The translations under genes and the position numbers were made by a program. Below the pieces are notes generated by a model. It made no database searches and was not told the DNA's origin. It was given only the letters and a program-made list of their open reading frames with translations. A stretch of DNA of 55,603 nt from contig VEMY01000040.1 of the NCBI GenBank assembly GCA_009711825.1, positions 1 to 55,603 of the forward strand, given 5' to 3'. Below are positions 25,744-34,398 of the stretch, piece by piece. This stretch comes from Bacillota bacterium (GTDB lineage Bacteria; Bacillota; Proteinivoracia; UBA4975; VEMY01). Position 1 is the first letter of the stretch; every line of letters starts with the position of its first letter.

Positions 25744-26796
25744 TTATCTGAGATCCAAGTCTAGACCCGACTGCTCAATTAGGGTCCGGGTATCCTCAAA
25801 ATATTCACCAAGTGCAGTTACAGGCATATCCTGGATCCTCAGATCAGTGAATTCAACAATATGCGGTTCGACGACCTCCGGATACTGGGCACCGTACTGG
25901 GAGTTAATTAAAAGCTCCAGCGACTCACCCACAAATGCCACTTGATTCTCCGGAAGCAACAACCACTCCAGAAACGCTTCCGCGTTTTGCTGATTCGGTC
26001 CATTCTTAATCAGCCCGACACCGGCAGCGTTGGCAACTGCCCCCATCTGGCCCTCATCTTGATCGAGATAGATAAAGCCAACGTTGTTATTGTTCGGTTC
26101 CAGCAACTGTTGGTGGAAATAGTAGTTGTTCACCAGGCCAAAGGCGTGCTCACCGGCGCCCACGGCGCGGCGGATGTCGCCGTGACCTTGAAAAATGCCG
26201 GCGGCATTTTTCCGGATGGCAGCAATCCATTCAGCGGTCTTGGCATCTCCCCACTGGTAACGCAGGGCAGATACATGGCCAATCATGCCACCATTTCCCC
26301 CTCTGGTGATGGCAAAGCCACCGGGCAAATCAGCCCACTTGGCATCGAACAAGTCTTCATTAGTCCGGGGTAGATCTTCGGGGGAAGTCAGTTCTTTATT
26401 ATATATCAGGCCCCGGGCCCGGGCAGAGATGGCAAAGTAAGCATTGTCCTCCGAGCGAAACTCTGCCGGTATTGATTCGATCCCTTCTGGTGTAGAGCCC
26501 TGTAGCAGGCCTTCCCTGTGCAAGTAACCCAGAGCGCCCAGGTCATTTGAGATAAAGACATCTGCCTGAACATTGTTTGCTTCCTCGACAATCTGCAATG
26601 GGTTGGCGTCATGCAAAGCCACAACCTCAATGCCGGTATCCTCTGTAAATTTGTCCAGCAGGTCTTGGACAAACCGTTCGTTTCTGGCGGAGTAAACAAC
26701 TAACTGATTATCGCTTTCTCCTGTTGAGCTGCAGCCAACTAGGAAAAGTGCGGCAGCAATCATTAAAGCTAAAGCTATTGAGATTTTTCTGTTCAT
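25744..26796 (-). CDS. fbpA: Iron(III) ABC transporter substrate-binding lipoprotein (FbpA-type)
   Basis: Extracellular iron-binding protein of about 350 aa. A lipoprotein signal (ALFLVGC, lipobox cysteine near residue 22) is followed by LVVYSARNERFVQDLLDKF, a typical FbpA/FutA start; tyrosines in NNYYFHQQL match the paired iron-ligand tyrosines of the family. ATG 26796 follows AGGAGGT. First gene of the operon and preceded by a Fur box. Confidence 0.94.
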   Translation of the reverse strand: MNRKISIALALMIAAALFLVGCSSTGESDNQLVVYSARNERFVQDLLDKFTEDTGIEVVALHDANPLQIVEEANNVQADVFISNDLGALGYLHREGLLQGSTPEGIESIPAEFRSEDNAYFAISARARGLIYNKELTSPEDLPRTNEDLFDAKWADLPGGFAITRGGNGGMIGHVSALRYQWGDAKTAEWIAAIRKNAAGIFQGHGDIRRAVGAGEHAFGLVNNYYFHQQLLEPNNNNVGFIYLDQDEGQMGAVANAAGVGLIKNGPNQQNAEAFLEWLLLPENQVAFVGESLELLINSQYGAQYPEVVEPHIVEFTDLRIQDMPVTALGEYFEDTRTLIEQSGLDLDLR

Positions 26797-26822
26797 ATAA
26801 GTACCTCCTGAGACGCATACTT

Positions 26823-26871
26823 TGATAATTATTCTCAATACCATTATACGCTTGCCCGCTTATCCCGGCAA
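26823..26871 (-). promoter_or_regulatory. Fur-controlled promoter of the iron transporter
   Basis: On the minus strand, -35 TTGCCG (26866-26871) and a perfect -10 TATAAT (26843-26848) have a 17-bp spacer. A 7-1-7 Fur box, TGAGAATAATTATCA on the minus strand (26823-26837), with one mismatch to the Bacillus consensus, lies over the transcription start. Iron-replete repression is expected. Confidence 0.9.
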
Positions 26872-26953
26872 AAGGCGTATAAGCTACTCCAGCCGCTTTA
26901 GCTCGCCAACGCTTGCAATTAGTCGTCTTTGCTCCACTATTCTTCTTTGCTCC

Positions 26954-26977
26954 AAAAAAAAGAGGCCCTCGGCCTCC
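26954..26977 (-). terminator. Terminator after the amidohydrolase gene
   Basis: Stem GAGGCC / GGCCTC followed by eight T on the minus strand, overlapping the region upstream of the Fur promoter. Confidence 0.9.
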
Positions 26978-26978
26978 G

Positions 26979-28280
26979 CTACCAATTATTAAATGTGCCC
27001 CCTGACATATCCCCATCCGGACCAACTACGTCAAAAGTACGTTGCTCCCAACCGGGAATTTTACTCCATACCAGGCGGCCGCTTCGGGCCACCATGGCCA
27101 GATTGCGCAAATCGGAAATATGCTCATCCGGCTTGCCCCGGACGACAATGATATCAGCTTCAAGACCAGCCTGCAATGAGCCCGTCACAGTTTCCAAACC
27201 ACAGAGCTCAGCGCTTGTGTAGGTTGCTGCCCTGATTGCCGCCAGCGGTGTCATACCCACCTCGGTGAGCAGTTCAAGCTCCCGGACAGTGGCATTGGTC
27301 CCGTTTATTGGGTCCGAGGGCAAGAGATCGGTGCCACAGCAGATTTTCACGCCATGCTTGACCGCGTAGCCAATACCGGTGCGATGTGTGCGGGCAGCTT
27401 CCCGCCCCTTACGGATTTGATGCTCCGGGCAGCCATGGGCCTGGAGATAGTCCTCACCATTGGAAACGCAGAGCGTCGGTACCAGAAACGTGCCCGTTTC
27501 AGCCATCATCCGAGCCGTTTCCTCAGACAAAGCATAGGCATGCTCCACCGAGTCCACACCCAGACGGATGGAATCACGGATCGGTCCGTCGGACGAGAGA
27601 TGAACGGCGACCTTTTTGCCGGCGGCGTGGGCTACTTCAATCACCGCAGCTATCTCCTCATCGGTCATCTGCTTATCTGTCATGCCTTCATGCTCCCCGG
27701 CCAGACCACCGGTGTAGCAGAGCTTGAGCATGTCCACTCCCTTGGCCAGCTGGCCCCGGGCAGCCCGCATAAATTCGGCAGGTCCGCTACATTCGATTGA
27801 ACCCCAGACATTGTGGCCATGGCCGCCGTGGGCTATCATGATGCTGCCACAGGTGACAATCCGCGGGCCCCAGAGCATGTTTTTGTCCACTGCCTTTTTC
27901 AGGGCAAGATCGTAATCGTCGGCACCGCCAACATTGCGAACCGTGGTTACGCCACAGTGCAACGCCTCCGCCGCCCGTCGGTATGCCAGTAACGTCCGAT
28001 ACGCCGGGCCAAGATCGTCATATTTATAGGGCAAATATGGCAGTTTTAAATCCAGATGGGCGTGCACATTAAAAAGGCCGGGGAGCATTGAGTACCCGGA
28101 AAGATCAACCACTCTGTCCGCCTCAGTGGCCCCTGCCACCAGTTCAGCGGACATCTCGCCCACATACTCCAGTGTGCCTGCGCCACTAGCCTCTACAGAA
28201 ATTATGACCAGACCAGAATCAACTGCCGGCGCGCCGGTTCCGTCAATAACGCGTCCATTTGTCAGGTAGATATTCGCCAT
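26979..28280 (-). CDS. Metal-dependent amidohydrolase family protein
   Basis: A 433-aa member of the amidohydrolase superfamily close to the imidazolonepropionase/Xaa-Pro-dipeptidase-like group. Metal-binding HAHLD (beta-strand 1), a lysine in DMLKLCYTGG, histidines in VAVHLSSDG and SVEHAYALS, and the aspartate in CCGTDLL are all present, consistent with a binuclear site. Substrate unknown; relatives hydrolyse cyclic amides, peptides or aromatic amides. Monocistronic; no signal peptide, so cytoplasmic. Confidence 0.9.
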   Translation of the reverse strand: MANIYLTNGRVIDGTGAPAVDSGLVIISVEASGAGTLEYVGEMSAELVAGATEADRVVDLSGYSMLPGLFNVHAHLDLKLPYLPYKYDDLGPAYRTLLAYRRAAEALHCGVTTVRNVGGADDYDLALKKAVDKNMLWGPRIVTCGSIMIAHGGHGHNVWGSIECSGPAEFMRAARGQLAKGVDMLKLCYTGGLAGEHEGMTDKQMTDEEIAAVIEVAHAAGKKVAVHLSSDGPIRDSIRLGVDSVEHAYALSEETARMMAETGTFLVPTLCVSNGEDYLQAHGCPEHQIRKGREAARTHRTGIGYAVKHGVKICCGTDLLPSDPINGTNATVRELELLTEVGMTPLAAIRAATYTSAELCGLETVTGSLQAGLEADIIVVRGKPDEHISDLRNLAMVARSGRLVWSKIPGWEQRTFDVVGPDGDMSGGTFNNW

Positions 28281-28386
28281 GTCGATTCCCCCTCAACCGG
28301 TTCATCAATAAAACTTGTACTATCCAGTATAACATACGGTTTGCCAGAGTTATCTGCAAAAGTACAAACACGAAATGCTTACGTAC

Positions 28387-28417
28387 AAAGTAAGCCCCCA
28401 TAAAGAGGGCTTACTTT
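28387..28417 (-). terminator. Terminator overlapping the ABC-2 permease stop codon
   Basis: Perfect 11-bp stem AAAGTAAGCCC / GGGCTTACTTT; the proximal arm contains the stop codon of the permease gene. Confidence 0.7.
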
Positions 28418-29159
28418 ATTCCCAGCGGAAATACCGAACAGACACCGTGATACAAACGGCTGTCAGCGCAACCATGACCACCAAGGGCGCAAGCACATTT
28501 TCCACTGGCATTCCCAACGCCGCCCCTTTTAGCAACTTAATACCCTGGGTAAGGGGCATGAAGTCAGCAACCCTTTGCAGGGCAGATGGCATCACCTCGT
28601 AAGGTAAAGTGGCCCCGGAAAAAATCAGCATTGGGAAATACAAAACGACACAGAGCAGGTTGGCGGTTTTCATGTCTGCTGCGACCCCTGCTACCATCAT
28701 GCCAAGGCTGTAAATCGAAAGCATTACCAGCAAATATGCCCCCAAAAATCCCAGCACAGACCCCACCAGTTGAAACCCAAAGAACAGAGCAGAGACTACG
28801 TAAATCAAGATTAGAGACATCAGCGAGTAAAACATGTTCACAATAACCTGGGCCACTAGGATCAATACCGGGCTAACCGGTGTGACATGAAACCTTTTGA
28901 GGATTTTTTTGTGGCGATAATCAGCGACAACCAGGGGCAGTCCCATCACCCCGGCGGCACAAACACCTATTGACGCAAGCGCTCCGAATGACTGCTCAAA
29001 AAAGGTAAAACCTGCGCCGGCAAATGCCGGTTGTTTTCCATAAATCATCCCCAGGATTACTGCAACCACCAAAGGCATGCCAACGGCAAATATCACCATA
29101 TCCATGCCCCGCAACGAGAGCTTAAACTCGCTTTTTACCATTGCCAGCAATGTGCCCAT
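28416..29159 (-). CDS. ABC-2 type transporter permease
   Basis: A 247-aa membrane protein with about six helices of the ABC-2 permease family, typical of drug or peptide exporters. The conserved segment MPLTQGIKLLKG precedes the last helix. Its ATG overlaps the stop codon of the ATPase gene (taATG), so it depends on translation of the ATPase, which carries a frameshift; expression in the present state is uncertain. Confidence 0.9.
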   Translation of the reverse strand: MGTLLAMVKSEFKLSLRGMDMVIFAVGMPLVVAVILGMIYGKQPAFAGAGFTFFEQSFGALASIGVCAAGVMGLPLVVADYRHKKILKRFHVTPVSPVLILVAQVIVNMFYSLMSLILIYVVSALFFGFQLVGSVLGFLGAYLLVMLSIYSLGMMVAGVAADMKTANLLCVVLYFPMLIFSGATLPYEVMPSALQRVADFMPLTQGIKLLKGAALGMPVENVLAPLVVMVALTAVCITVSVRYFRWE

Positions 29160-29883
29160 TATTCTTCACCTTCCTCTTCGTCGGTGTACCACAAATATGC
29201 GTCTTCGAATCGCTGGTAAGGGCTGTTGGCAACAGCTTCAACAACAGTCCCAGAAAAAATGATTCTGCCCCGCTTGAGTATACAGATTTCATCACACAGG
29301 GCCTCAACTTCATCCATGTAATGGGATGTCAAGAAAATGGTCAGTCCCTGCTCCTTCAGGGCTGCCAAATGCCTCCAAACGTCCCTGCGTGCCCTGGTGT
29401 CTAATCCAGTAGTTAACTCATCCAGGAAGACAATCCGGGGATTGGCAATCAGCGCCAAGACTATAAACAGACGCTGTCTGAGTCCGCCAGAAAGCTCGGC
29501 GACAAGATCGTTCCGTTTATCAGCCAGGCCGAATTGACTGAGCAAACTAGCATAATCTGCTGCCTGAGCATACAGGGACTGGTCACTTCACACAGTTCGC
29601 GGACAGTGATCTTATCTTGGAAGCTGGACTCCTGAAACTGAACGCCGACCTCTTCAAACAGCTCTTTGTTCCGGACCTGAGGATTGACCCCCAAAACCTC
29701 AATTGTCCCCTGGTCTGCTTTCTTTACGCCCAAAATACATTCAAGCGTTGTTGTCTTGCCTGCCCCATTTGCCCCCAGCAGACCAAAGACCTGGCCGGAC
29801 CGGACTGTGATATCAACACCATCCACGGCCTGCAGGGTCCCATAGGTCTTACGTAACCCTTTAACTACTATCGCTGCGCCCAT
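29159..29883 (-). pseudogene. ABC exporter ATP-binding protein, split by a 1-nt deletion
   Basis: ATPase partner of the ABC-2 permease. The N-terminal frame has Walker A GANGAGKT and the Q-loop VQFQESSF; the C-terminal frame has signature LSGGLRQR, Walker B RIVFLDELTTGLD and H-loop TSHYMDE. The frames change near 29575-29595: SLYAQAADYASLLSQFGL continues in another frame after KITVRELCEV, which requires one missing base. Note also DELT in place of the usual DEPT. ATG 29883 follows AAGGAGG. A sequencing deletion would restore a normal ~242-aa protein. Confidence 0.85.
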
Positions 29884-29895
29884 TTCATTTCCTCC

Positions 29896-29945
29896 TTGTA
29901 TCTGATACAAAAAAATATAACACCTGAACAAAGTCTGGTGTTATA
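29896..29945 (-). terminator. Terminator plus 15-bp palindrome between the MerR-type gene and the ABC exporter
   Basis: On the minus strand, stem TATAACACC / GGTGTTATA (29916-29945) is followed by seven T, a good rho-independent terminator that contains the restored stop codon of the upstream regulator. Immediately after lies TTGTATC-A-GATACAA (29896-29910), a perfect palindrome abutting the AAGGAGG of the ATPase gene. With only ~25 nt left before the start codon, the exporter genes must rely on read-through or on a promoter overlapping the hairpin. Confidence 0.7.
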
Positions 29946-30701
29946 GTGGAGGGTTTTGCCCAAACTCTTTTTTCATATTGCGGATTTGCGCCAGCATTTC
30001 TAGCACATCTTTCTCCAACCGGGCTAATGAAGTGAGCAAGCGGTCGCAAACCGAGATAATATCTTCTGAGTTTTGGGGGGTGTCCAGCGGCCTCTTACGT
30101 CTACCTCAGACGTGTCCGCCAAGACTTGAAGCAAGCGCAAAATCGCGGACAGGGAATAATTGGCGCAGCGAAGAGAGCGGATGAGCTTCAGCCTTTGCAC
30201 ATCCTCATGGTTATACACCCGATATCCATTCTTCATCCTTTTTACCCTCAACAAACCGTTCATTTCCCAATTCCGCAGGGTGTCAATTGTAACCTCTAGA
30301 TAGTCTGCCGCCTCCTGGCGCAGCAAGTGCACGGGACAAGCTTCCGGACTTGAGTCAGACAAGAGTTCTTCCGTAATCTCAATGGCCTCTTCGGCGTTAC
30401 GCTGCTCTTTTCTTACCTGCCCCAGATAAGACCAGGTCAACTCGATTGCCCTGTCATAGTCCCCAGTTGCCGAGACCTTGATAATCTCGATTGCCCTTTT
30501 TCGCAACCCGTTCTGGGTTACCTCAGCGCGTAAAGCCAACCGGGCCAACTTGAACTGTTCCACATGCACTTCAGTAAATACACGGTATCCATTCTTCTGC
30601 CTGAGTGCCGGCGGTATCATGCCAAGCCGCTCATAGAGTCTGACCGTATTGGGATGCACGCCAAACATCCGGGCAATCTGAGCAGTTCTATACAACCACA
30701 C
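29941..30701 (-). pseudogene. Dual-HTH MerR-family regulator with 1-nt deletion near its C-terminus
   Basis: Contains two MerR-type HTH domains: TAQIARMFGVHPNTVRLYERLGMI (residues about 6-30) and EAADYLEVTIDTLRNWEMNGLL (about 128-150), each followed by NGYRV. The frame from GTG 30701 runs to a stop at 30024, but the expected coiled C-terminus (RPLDTPQNSEDII...LEMLAQIRNMKKEFGQNPPL, split here) lies in the frame ending at 29941. A single base is missing around 30095-30112. Probably regulates the adjacent ABC exporter in response to a drug. Either decay or a sequencing error; the truncated form would keep both HTHs. Confidence 0.82.
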
Positions 30702-30724
30702 TACCCCCTTGGACCTAACAATCC

Positions 30725-30757
30725 CCAGACAGAGGGACAGGCCCCTCGTCCGGAGCG
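30725..30757 (+). repeat. 33-bp palindromic repeat, copy 1
   Basis: Imperfect palindrome built on GGGACAGG and CCCTCGTCCGG. A similar copy lies inverted at 31376-31408 on the other side of the Nudix gene; about 27 of 33 positions agree. Confidence 0.7.
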
Positions 30758-30760
30758 AGG

Positions 30761-31303
30761 TTAAACTATGGTTTTTCTTGCCATACGCAGAATTGATTCC
30801 TCAGTACTATATTCTTTGATATCGCTTAATCTGACCCACTTCAACGCCCGTGATTCATGACTTATAATCAGGGACTTGTTATCATCACCCTCAGCCAGAA
30901 ATCTGATATCATAATGCAAATGTTCAGGCTTGCCCATGCTCTCGGGTATGGTGTGCACATCGATATCAAAGATCTGCTCAGACAGTAGCCTCAGGTCTTC
31001 CAAGCCCGATTCTTCTCTGGCCTCCCGCAGTGCTGCCGAGACAATATCCTCCCCCTCATCAGTATGCCCACCCAATTGAAGCCATTTGCCCAACAACCTA
31101 TGGTGGGTGAGCAGAACCTTGGTTCTTTCAGTATTTATTATCCAGACAGAACCGGTCAAATGTCCCCTTGGGTTACCACTACCGAGAACAATATCATTAC
31201 TTGCTAAAAAAGACATAGTCATTTGCTTGGAGCGAGCATCCACTGGAGTTGCAGGATTATAGCCATTCAGAAGCTGTAGCAGTTCCTCTATCGTTTTCTG
31301 CAT
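30761..31303 (-). CDS. Nudix hydrolase
   Basis: A 180-aa Nudix enzyme hydrolysing a nucleoside diphosphate linked to another group. The Nudix box is intact (GGHTDEGEDIVSAALREA then REESGL), supplying the divalent-metal-binding glutamates. An N-terminal ~45-residue helical extension precedes the domain. Substrate unknown. GGGGAT precedes ATG 31303. The gene is bracketed by two inverted copies of a 33-bp palindromic repeat. Confidence 0.93.
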   Translation of the reverse strand: MQKTIEELLQLLNGYNPATPVDARSKQMTMSFLASNDIVLGSGNPRGHLTGSVWIINTERTKVLLTHHRLLGKWLQLGGHTDEGEDIVSAALREAREESGLEDLRLLSEQIFDIDVHTIPESMGKPEHLHYDIRFLAEGDDNKSLIISHESRALKWVRLSDIKEYSTEESILRMARKTIV

Positions 31304-31371
31304 TCAAGATCCCCTTTTCTCTATACATTTATGGTCACTCTCCGGGCCTGTGGTCCCCTTGTCCGGGAGTG

Positions 31372-33285
31372 CTACCTATCCGAACGAGGGACCTGTCCCC
31401 CTGTCCGGGAACACTGCGCCAATTCTTCTTTACGCTGTTCCAGCTCCAGCCAGCGAGTCATCTTCTGTTCCAACTCCTGCTCCAACTTTTCCTGCTCTTT
31501 ATGCAGTTCCGCCAGGCGCACAAAGTCGCTGCCTGCCTCAGCCTGCTCTTTCACCAGTTCATCGACACGCCCCTGAAGCTCGTCAATCTCAGCTTCCAGC
31601 CCGTCGTATTCCTGCTGCTCCCGATAGCTGAGCTTGGTCTTTTGCCGTCGGGGCCGCTGCGGGCGCTTATCCTTATCTGCATCGCCCTGCTGCGCTGGTG
31701 CCTGCCGGGCGAGGAAATCACTGAAACTGCCGGTATAGCGCTCTATGCCGCCCTGGCCGTCAAGGCAAAACAAATGCTCAGTTGTTTTGTCCAGAAACCA
31801 GCGGTCGTGGGACACTGCCACCACGGCACCGGGAAAATCATCGAGATAATGCTCCAGCACAGTGAGTGTGTCAATATCCAGGTCATTGGTTGGCTCATCC
31901 AACAACAGCACATTGGGCTCTTCCATGAGAATGCCCAGCAAGTACAGGCGCCGCCGCTCGCCCCCAGACAAGTCCCGAATATATGTCCACTGGCTGGGGC
32001 CGGTGAACAAGAACTGTTCCAACATCTTACCAACCGAAATCATCTCTCCTGAGGCCGTCTTCACCGCCTCGCGGATTCCCCGGGCATATTCCAGCACCCG
32101 CTTATTCTCATCCAACTCGCCTGCCTGCTGACGATAATAGCCAATCTTAACGGTCTCACCCCGCTGAACATCTCCCGACTCAGGAGGGACCAAGCCAGCA
32201 ATTACGTCCAGGAGCGAGCTCTTGCCGCTGCCGTTGGGCCCGACAATGCCAATCCTGTCCCGGGGCAGCAATGTATAACTAAACTCACGAACCAGCTGTT
32301 TGCCACCCCGACAGATGCTGATGTCTGCCAGCTCAATAACCTTTTTACCGAGGCGGCTGCTGGCAATGTCCAGCTCGACCGCAGATTTATCGGCTAGAAA
32401 GGTCTGATCCTTCAATTCCTGATACCTGTCCTTGCGGGTTTTTTCCTTGGTAGAACGGGCCTTGGCGCCCTGAAGCATCCAGGTAAGTTCCCGTTTGAGG
32501 GCTGCCCGGTGCTTACGCAGCGCCGCCTGCTGCTTTTCTGCCCACTCGGCCTTCTGTTCCAAAAACCGTTGATACCCGCCGGAGCAGTCTAAAAATCCGC
32601 CCCGGTCCAACTCAAGAATCCGATTCGATACCCGACTCAACAACCAGCGGTCGTGGGTAATCATCAAAAGCGCCCCGGTGCGCTTTTGCAGAAAATCCTC
32701 CAGCCAGAGAATCGCGCCGGTATCTAGATGGTTGGTCGGTTCGTCCAAAACCAGTAAATCGCAGGGGGTAATCAGGGCCCGGGCCAGCGCCACCCGCTTG
32801 CGCTCCCCGCCGGACAAAGAAGATATTTCCCGGGAAAAATCCTCGATACCTAACCGGGTCAGGGCCGCCTTGGCGCTGCTCTCCACCTGCCAGGCATTGA
32901 GATTGTCCAGCTGAATGTTAAGACGAGCTAGTTCAGGGGCAAGTTCCTCTTGGCCCGTCTCAACTTGTGCTGTTAAAGAGTGATAGCGACACAAGGCCTG
33001 CAGAGCTGGGTCCTCTCCCCGGAATACTTCCTGGATGATGGTGCTATCGGAATCAAACTCCGGAAACTGGGGTAGATAATGGACCCGGACCTCGCCACCG
33101 AGTACAATCTCACCCGAGTCGGGTTGCATATTGCCGGCAACAATTCCGGCTAGCGTAGACTTTCCCGAGCCATTGCTGCCAATCAGGCCAATCTTGTCCC
33201 CGGAGGATATACCAAAACTAACCCCTTGGAAAAGGGGTTGGTCGCTGTATGCTTTGCTTATATTTTCTGCATTCAAAACATGCAC
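31372..33285 (-). CDS. uup: Uup-type ABC-F ATPase
   Basis: Soluble duplicated ATPase of 637 aa without membrane segments. Domain 1: Walker A GSNGSGKS, signature LSGGERKR, LLVLDEPTNHLD; an inter-domain linker rich in basic residues; domain 2: GPNGSGKS, LSGGERRR, VLLLDEPTNDLD; then a C-terminal coiled coil (about 545-625) after a basic RPRRQKTKLS hinge, as in Uup, which binds DNA or ribosomes. GTG 33285 follows TAGGTGAG. The final ~13 residues derive from a dispersed repeat rather than family sequence. Confidence 0.93.
   Translation of the reverse strand: MHVLNAENISKAYSDQPLFQGVSFGISSGDKIGLIGSNGSGKSTLAGIVAGNMQPDSGEIVLGGEVRVHYLPQFPEFDSDSTIIQEVFRGEDPALQALCRYHSLTAQVETGQEELAPELARLNIQLDNLNAWQVESSAKAALTRLGIEDFSREISSLSGGERKRVALARALITPCDLLVLDEPTNHLDTGAILWLEDFLQKRTGALLMITHDRWLLSRVSNRILELDRGGFLDCSGGYQRFLEQKAEWAEKQQAALRKHRAALKRELTWMLQGAKARSTKEKTRKDRYQELKDQTFLADKSAVELDIASSRLGKKVIELADISICRGGKQLVREFSYTLLPRDRIGIVGPNGSGKSSLLDVIAGLVPPESGDVQRGETVKIGYYRQQAGELDENKRVLEYARGIREAVKTASGEMISVGKMLEQFLFTGPSQWTYIRDLSGGERRRLYLLGILMEEPNVLLLDEPTNDLDIDTLTVLEHYLDDFPGAVVAVSHDRWFLDKTTEHLFCLDGQGGIERYTGSFSDFLARQAPAQQGDADKDKRPQRPRRQKTKLSYREQQEYDGLEAEIDELQGRVDELVKEQAEAGSDFVRLAELHKEQEKLEQELEQKMTRWLELEQRKEELAQCSRTGGQVPRSDR
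31376..31408 (-). repeat. 33-bp palindromic repeat, copy 2, inside the 3' end of uup
   Basis: Inverted relative to copy 1. It supplies the last ~11 codons of the uup reading frame (residues reading CSRTGGQVPRSDR), so the repeat has replaced or extended the natural C-terminus. A further similar segment at 31342-31366 (GGCCTGTGGTCCCCTTGTCCGG) suggests two adjacent units. Confidence 0.7.
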
Positions 33286-33301
33286 TATTACTCACCTACC
33301 T

Positions 33302-33360
33302 AGAACAGTTATCGGACGGTTCTCCCGGAGCAGCGGGACGGTTCTCGTGCTCCCAAATTG
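33302..33360 (-). repeat. Dispersed GGGACGG-type palindromic repeat, copy A
   Basis: The plus strand contains GGGACGGTTCTCGTGCTCCC, identical over 22 bases to a segment at 34205-34227, preceded here by a partial second unit (CGGACGGTTCTCCCGGAGC). Hairpin-forming, in the intergenic space before uup. Confidence 0.75.
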
Positions 33361-33391
33361 ACGCAACCTAATCATCCAGAATATGACATCA

Positions 33392-34309
33392 TCATTCTGC
33401 CTCAATATCCAAATCAGGTTTAGTGAACATCAGTGCCAATTGCAACCCGGAGGCAACATATCCATAAATAAAAATCCCGACAAAAACCACCACCGGATGC
33501 CAGATGCCATTGAAGATTAAGCCAAAAATAAAATTGCTCACCAGGATAGTTATAATCACCCCTGCTAGATGGTGGGACCGGTTTGCGAAGTGCTCGCGAC
33601 TGCGAGTAAAGGCGTCAATGACCCCCATGTCCTCAGAAACAATTGTAAACTCCCAATATATATAACGAATCCTCAAGATTACAAACACGACTAGGAACAA
33701 AAGAACGCCCAGTATCGAAAGAACTAAGGCAGATACCAACCCTCCGATAAATATAAAGGCCAGGATCAAAAGCCGCAGGCCCAAAAAGCGCGGCCAATAG
33801 CGACCAGCATAGGCGAAGAACTGTCCTGAGGACACCGATTGCCTGCGGACGACGTCGTAAAGCAAACCAACAAACCCCGCCTCTACAAAAGCAGAGAAAA
33901 TCATAAATACTGCAAACAACAACAGGGCCGGACCCATGATACCTAGTCCCTCATCCAGATTAAAAACTAACCCGTTCATCATTACATAATGTTCCAAAAT
34001 ATCGGCGATGGAAAGCAGCCCCACATTAACTGAAAACTTGAAGGTAAAAGCCGCCTCGCCGACAAAACCGACAGTAGCAAGGCCCATCAGAAAAGATATC
34101 AGATCCATAACAACCGGAACGATAAAAAGTCCCAAATTCCGTGTCAGTGTAGAAAAACCGCGTTCTACGTATTCCAACCCCCTGTTTATTTGTTTGGAGC
34201 ACAGGGACGGTTCTCGTGCTCCCAATCTCGACACGCCTGTGCCCCAAGACGCTCTAGTGTTTTTGCGCATGAATCTGCCAATAAGAACTAAATTGCTTGC
34301 TTCCTTCAT
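33392..34309 (-). CDS. Integral membrane protein of unknown function; N-terminus formed by a repeat
   Basis: About six hydrophobic helices in 305 aa, starting with a segment ERGFSTLTRNLGLFIVPVVMDLISF, with an amphipathic region REHFANRSHHLAG before the last pair; resembles stress- or glycerophosphoryl-type multi-pass proteins in layout only, so I give no function. The first ~42 residues translate a dispersed palindromic repeat (SRLGAREPSLCSKQ) and its flank and are probably not native. No convincing ribosome binding site precedes ATG 34309; the true start may be an unusual codon near residue 42, about 34180. Confidence 0.7.
   Translation of the reverse strand: MKEASNLVLIGRFMRKNTRASWGTGVSRLGAREPSLCSKQINRGLEYVERGFSTLTRNLGLFIVPVVMDLISFLMGLATVGFVGEAAFTFKFSVNVGLLSIADILEHYVMMNGLVFNLDEGLGIMGPALLLFAVFMIFSAFVEAGFVGLLYDVVRRQSVSSGQFFAYAGRYWPRFLGLRLLILAFIFIGGLVSALVLSILGVLLFLVVFVILRIRYIYWEFTIVSEDMGVIDAFTRSREHFANRSHHLAGVIITILVSNFIFGLIFNGIWHPVVVFVGIFIYGYVASGLQLALMFTKPDLDIEAE
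34193..34230 (-). repeat. Dispersed GGGACGG-type palindromic repeat, copy B
   Basis: Plus strand GGAGCAC, AGGGACGGTTCTC, GTGCTCC forms a 7-bp-stem hairpin. It shares 22 identical bases with copy A at 33302-33360. It lies in frame within the N-terminal coding region of the membrane protein. Confidence 0.75.
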
Positions 34310-34398
34310 TTAGCCAATAATGCTCTTCCTTGTCTCGGTCAACTATCGAAAACCCTGTTAACAGTTCGTCCAAGTTTTGCTTCCGTCCTTGTCCTCCG

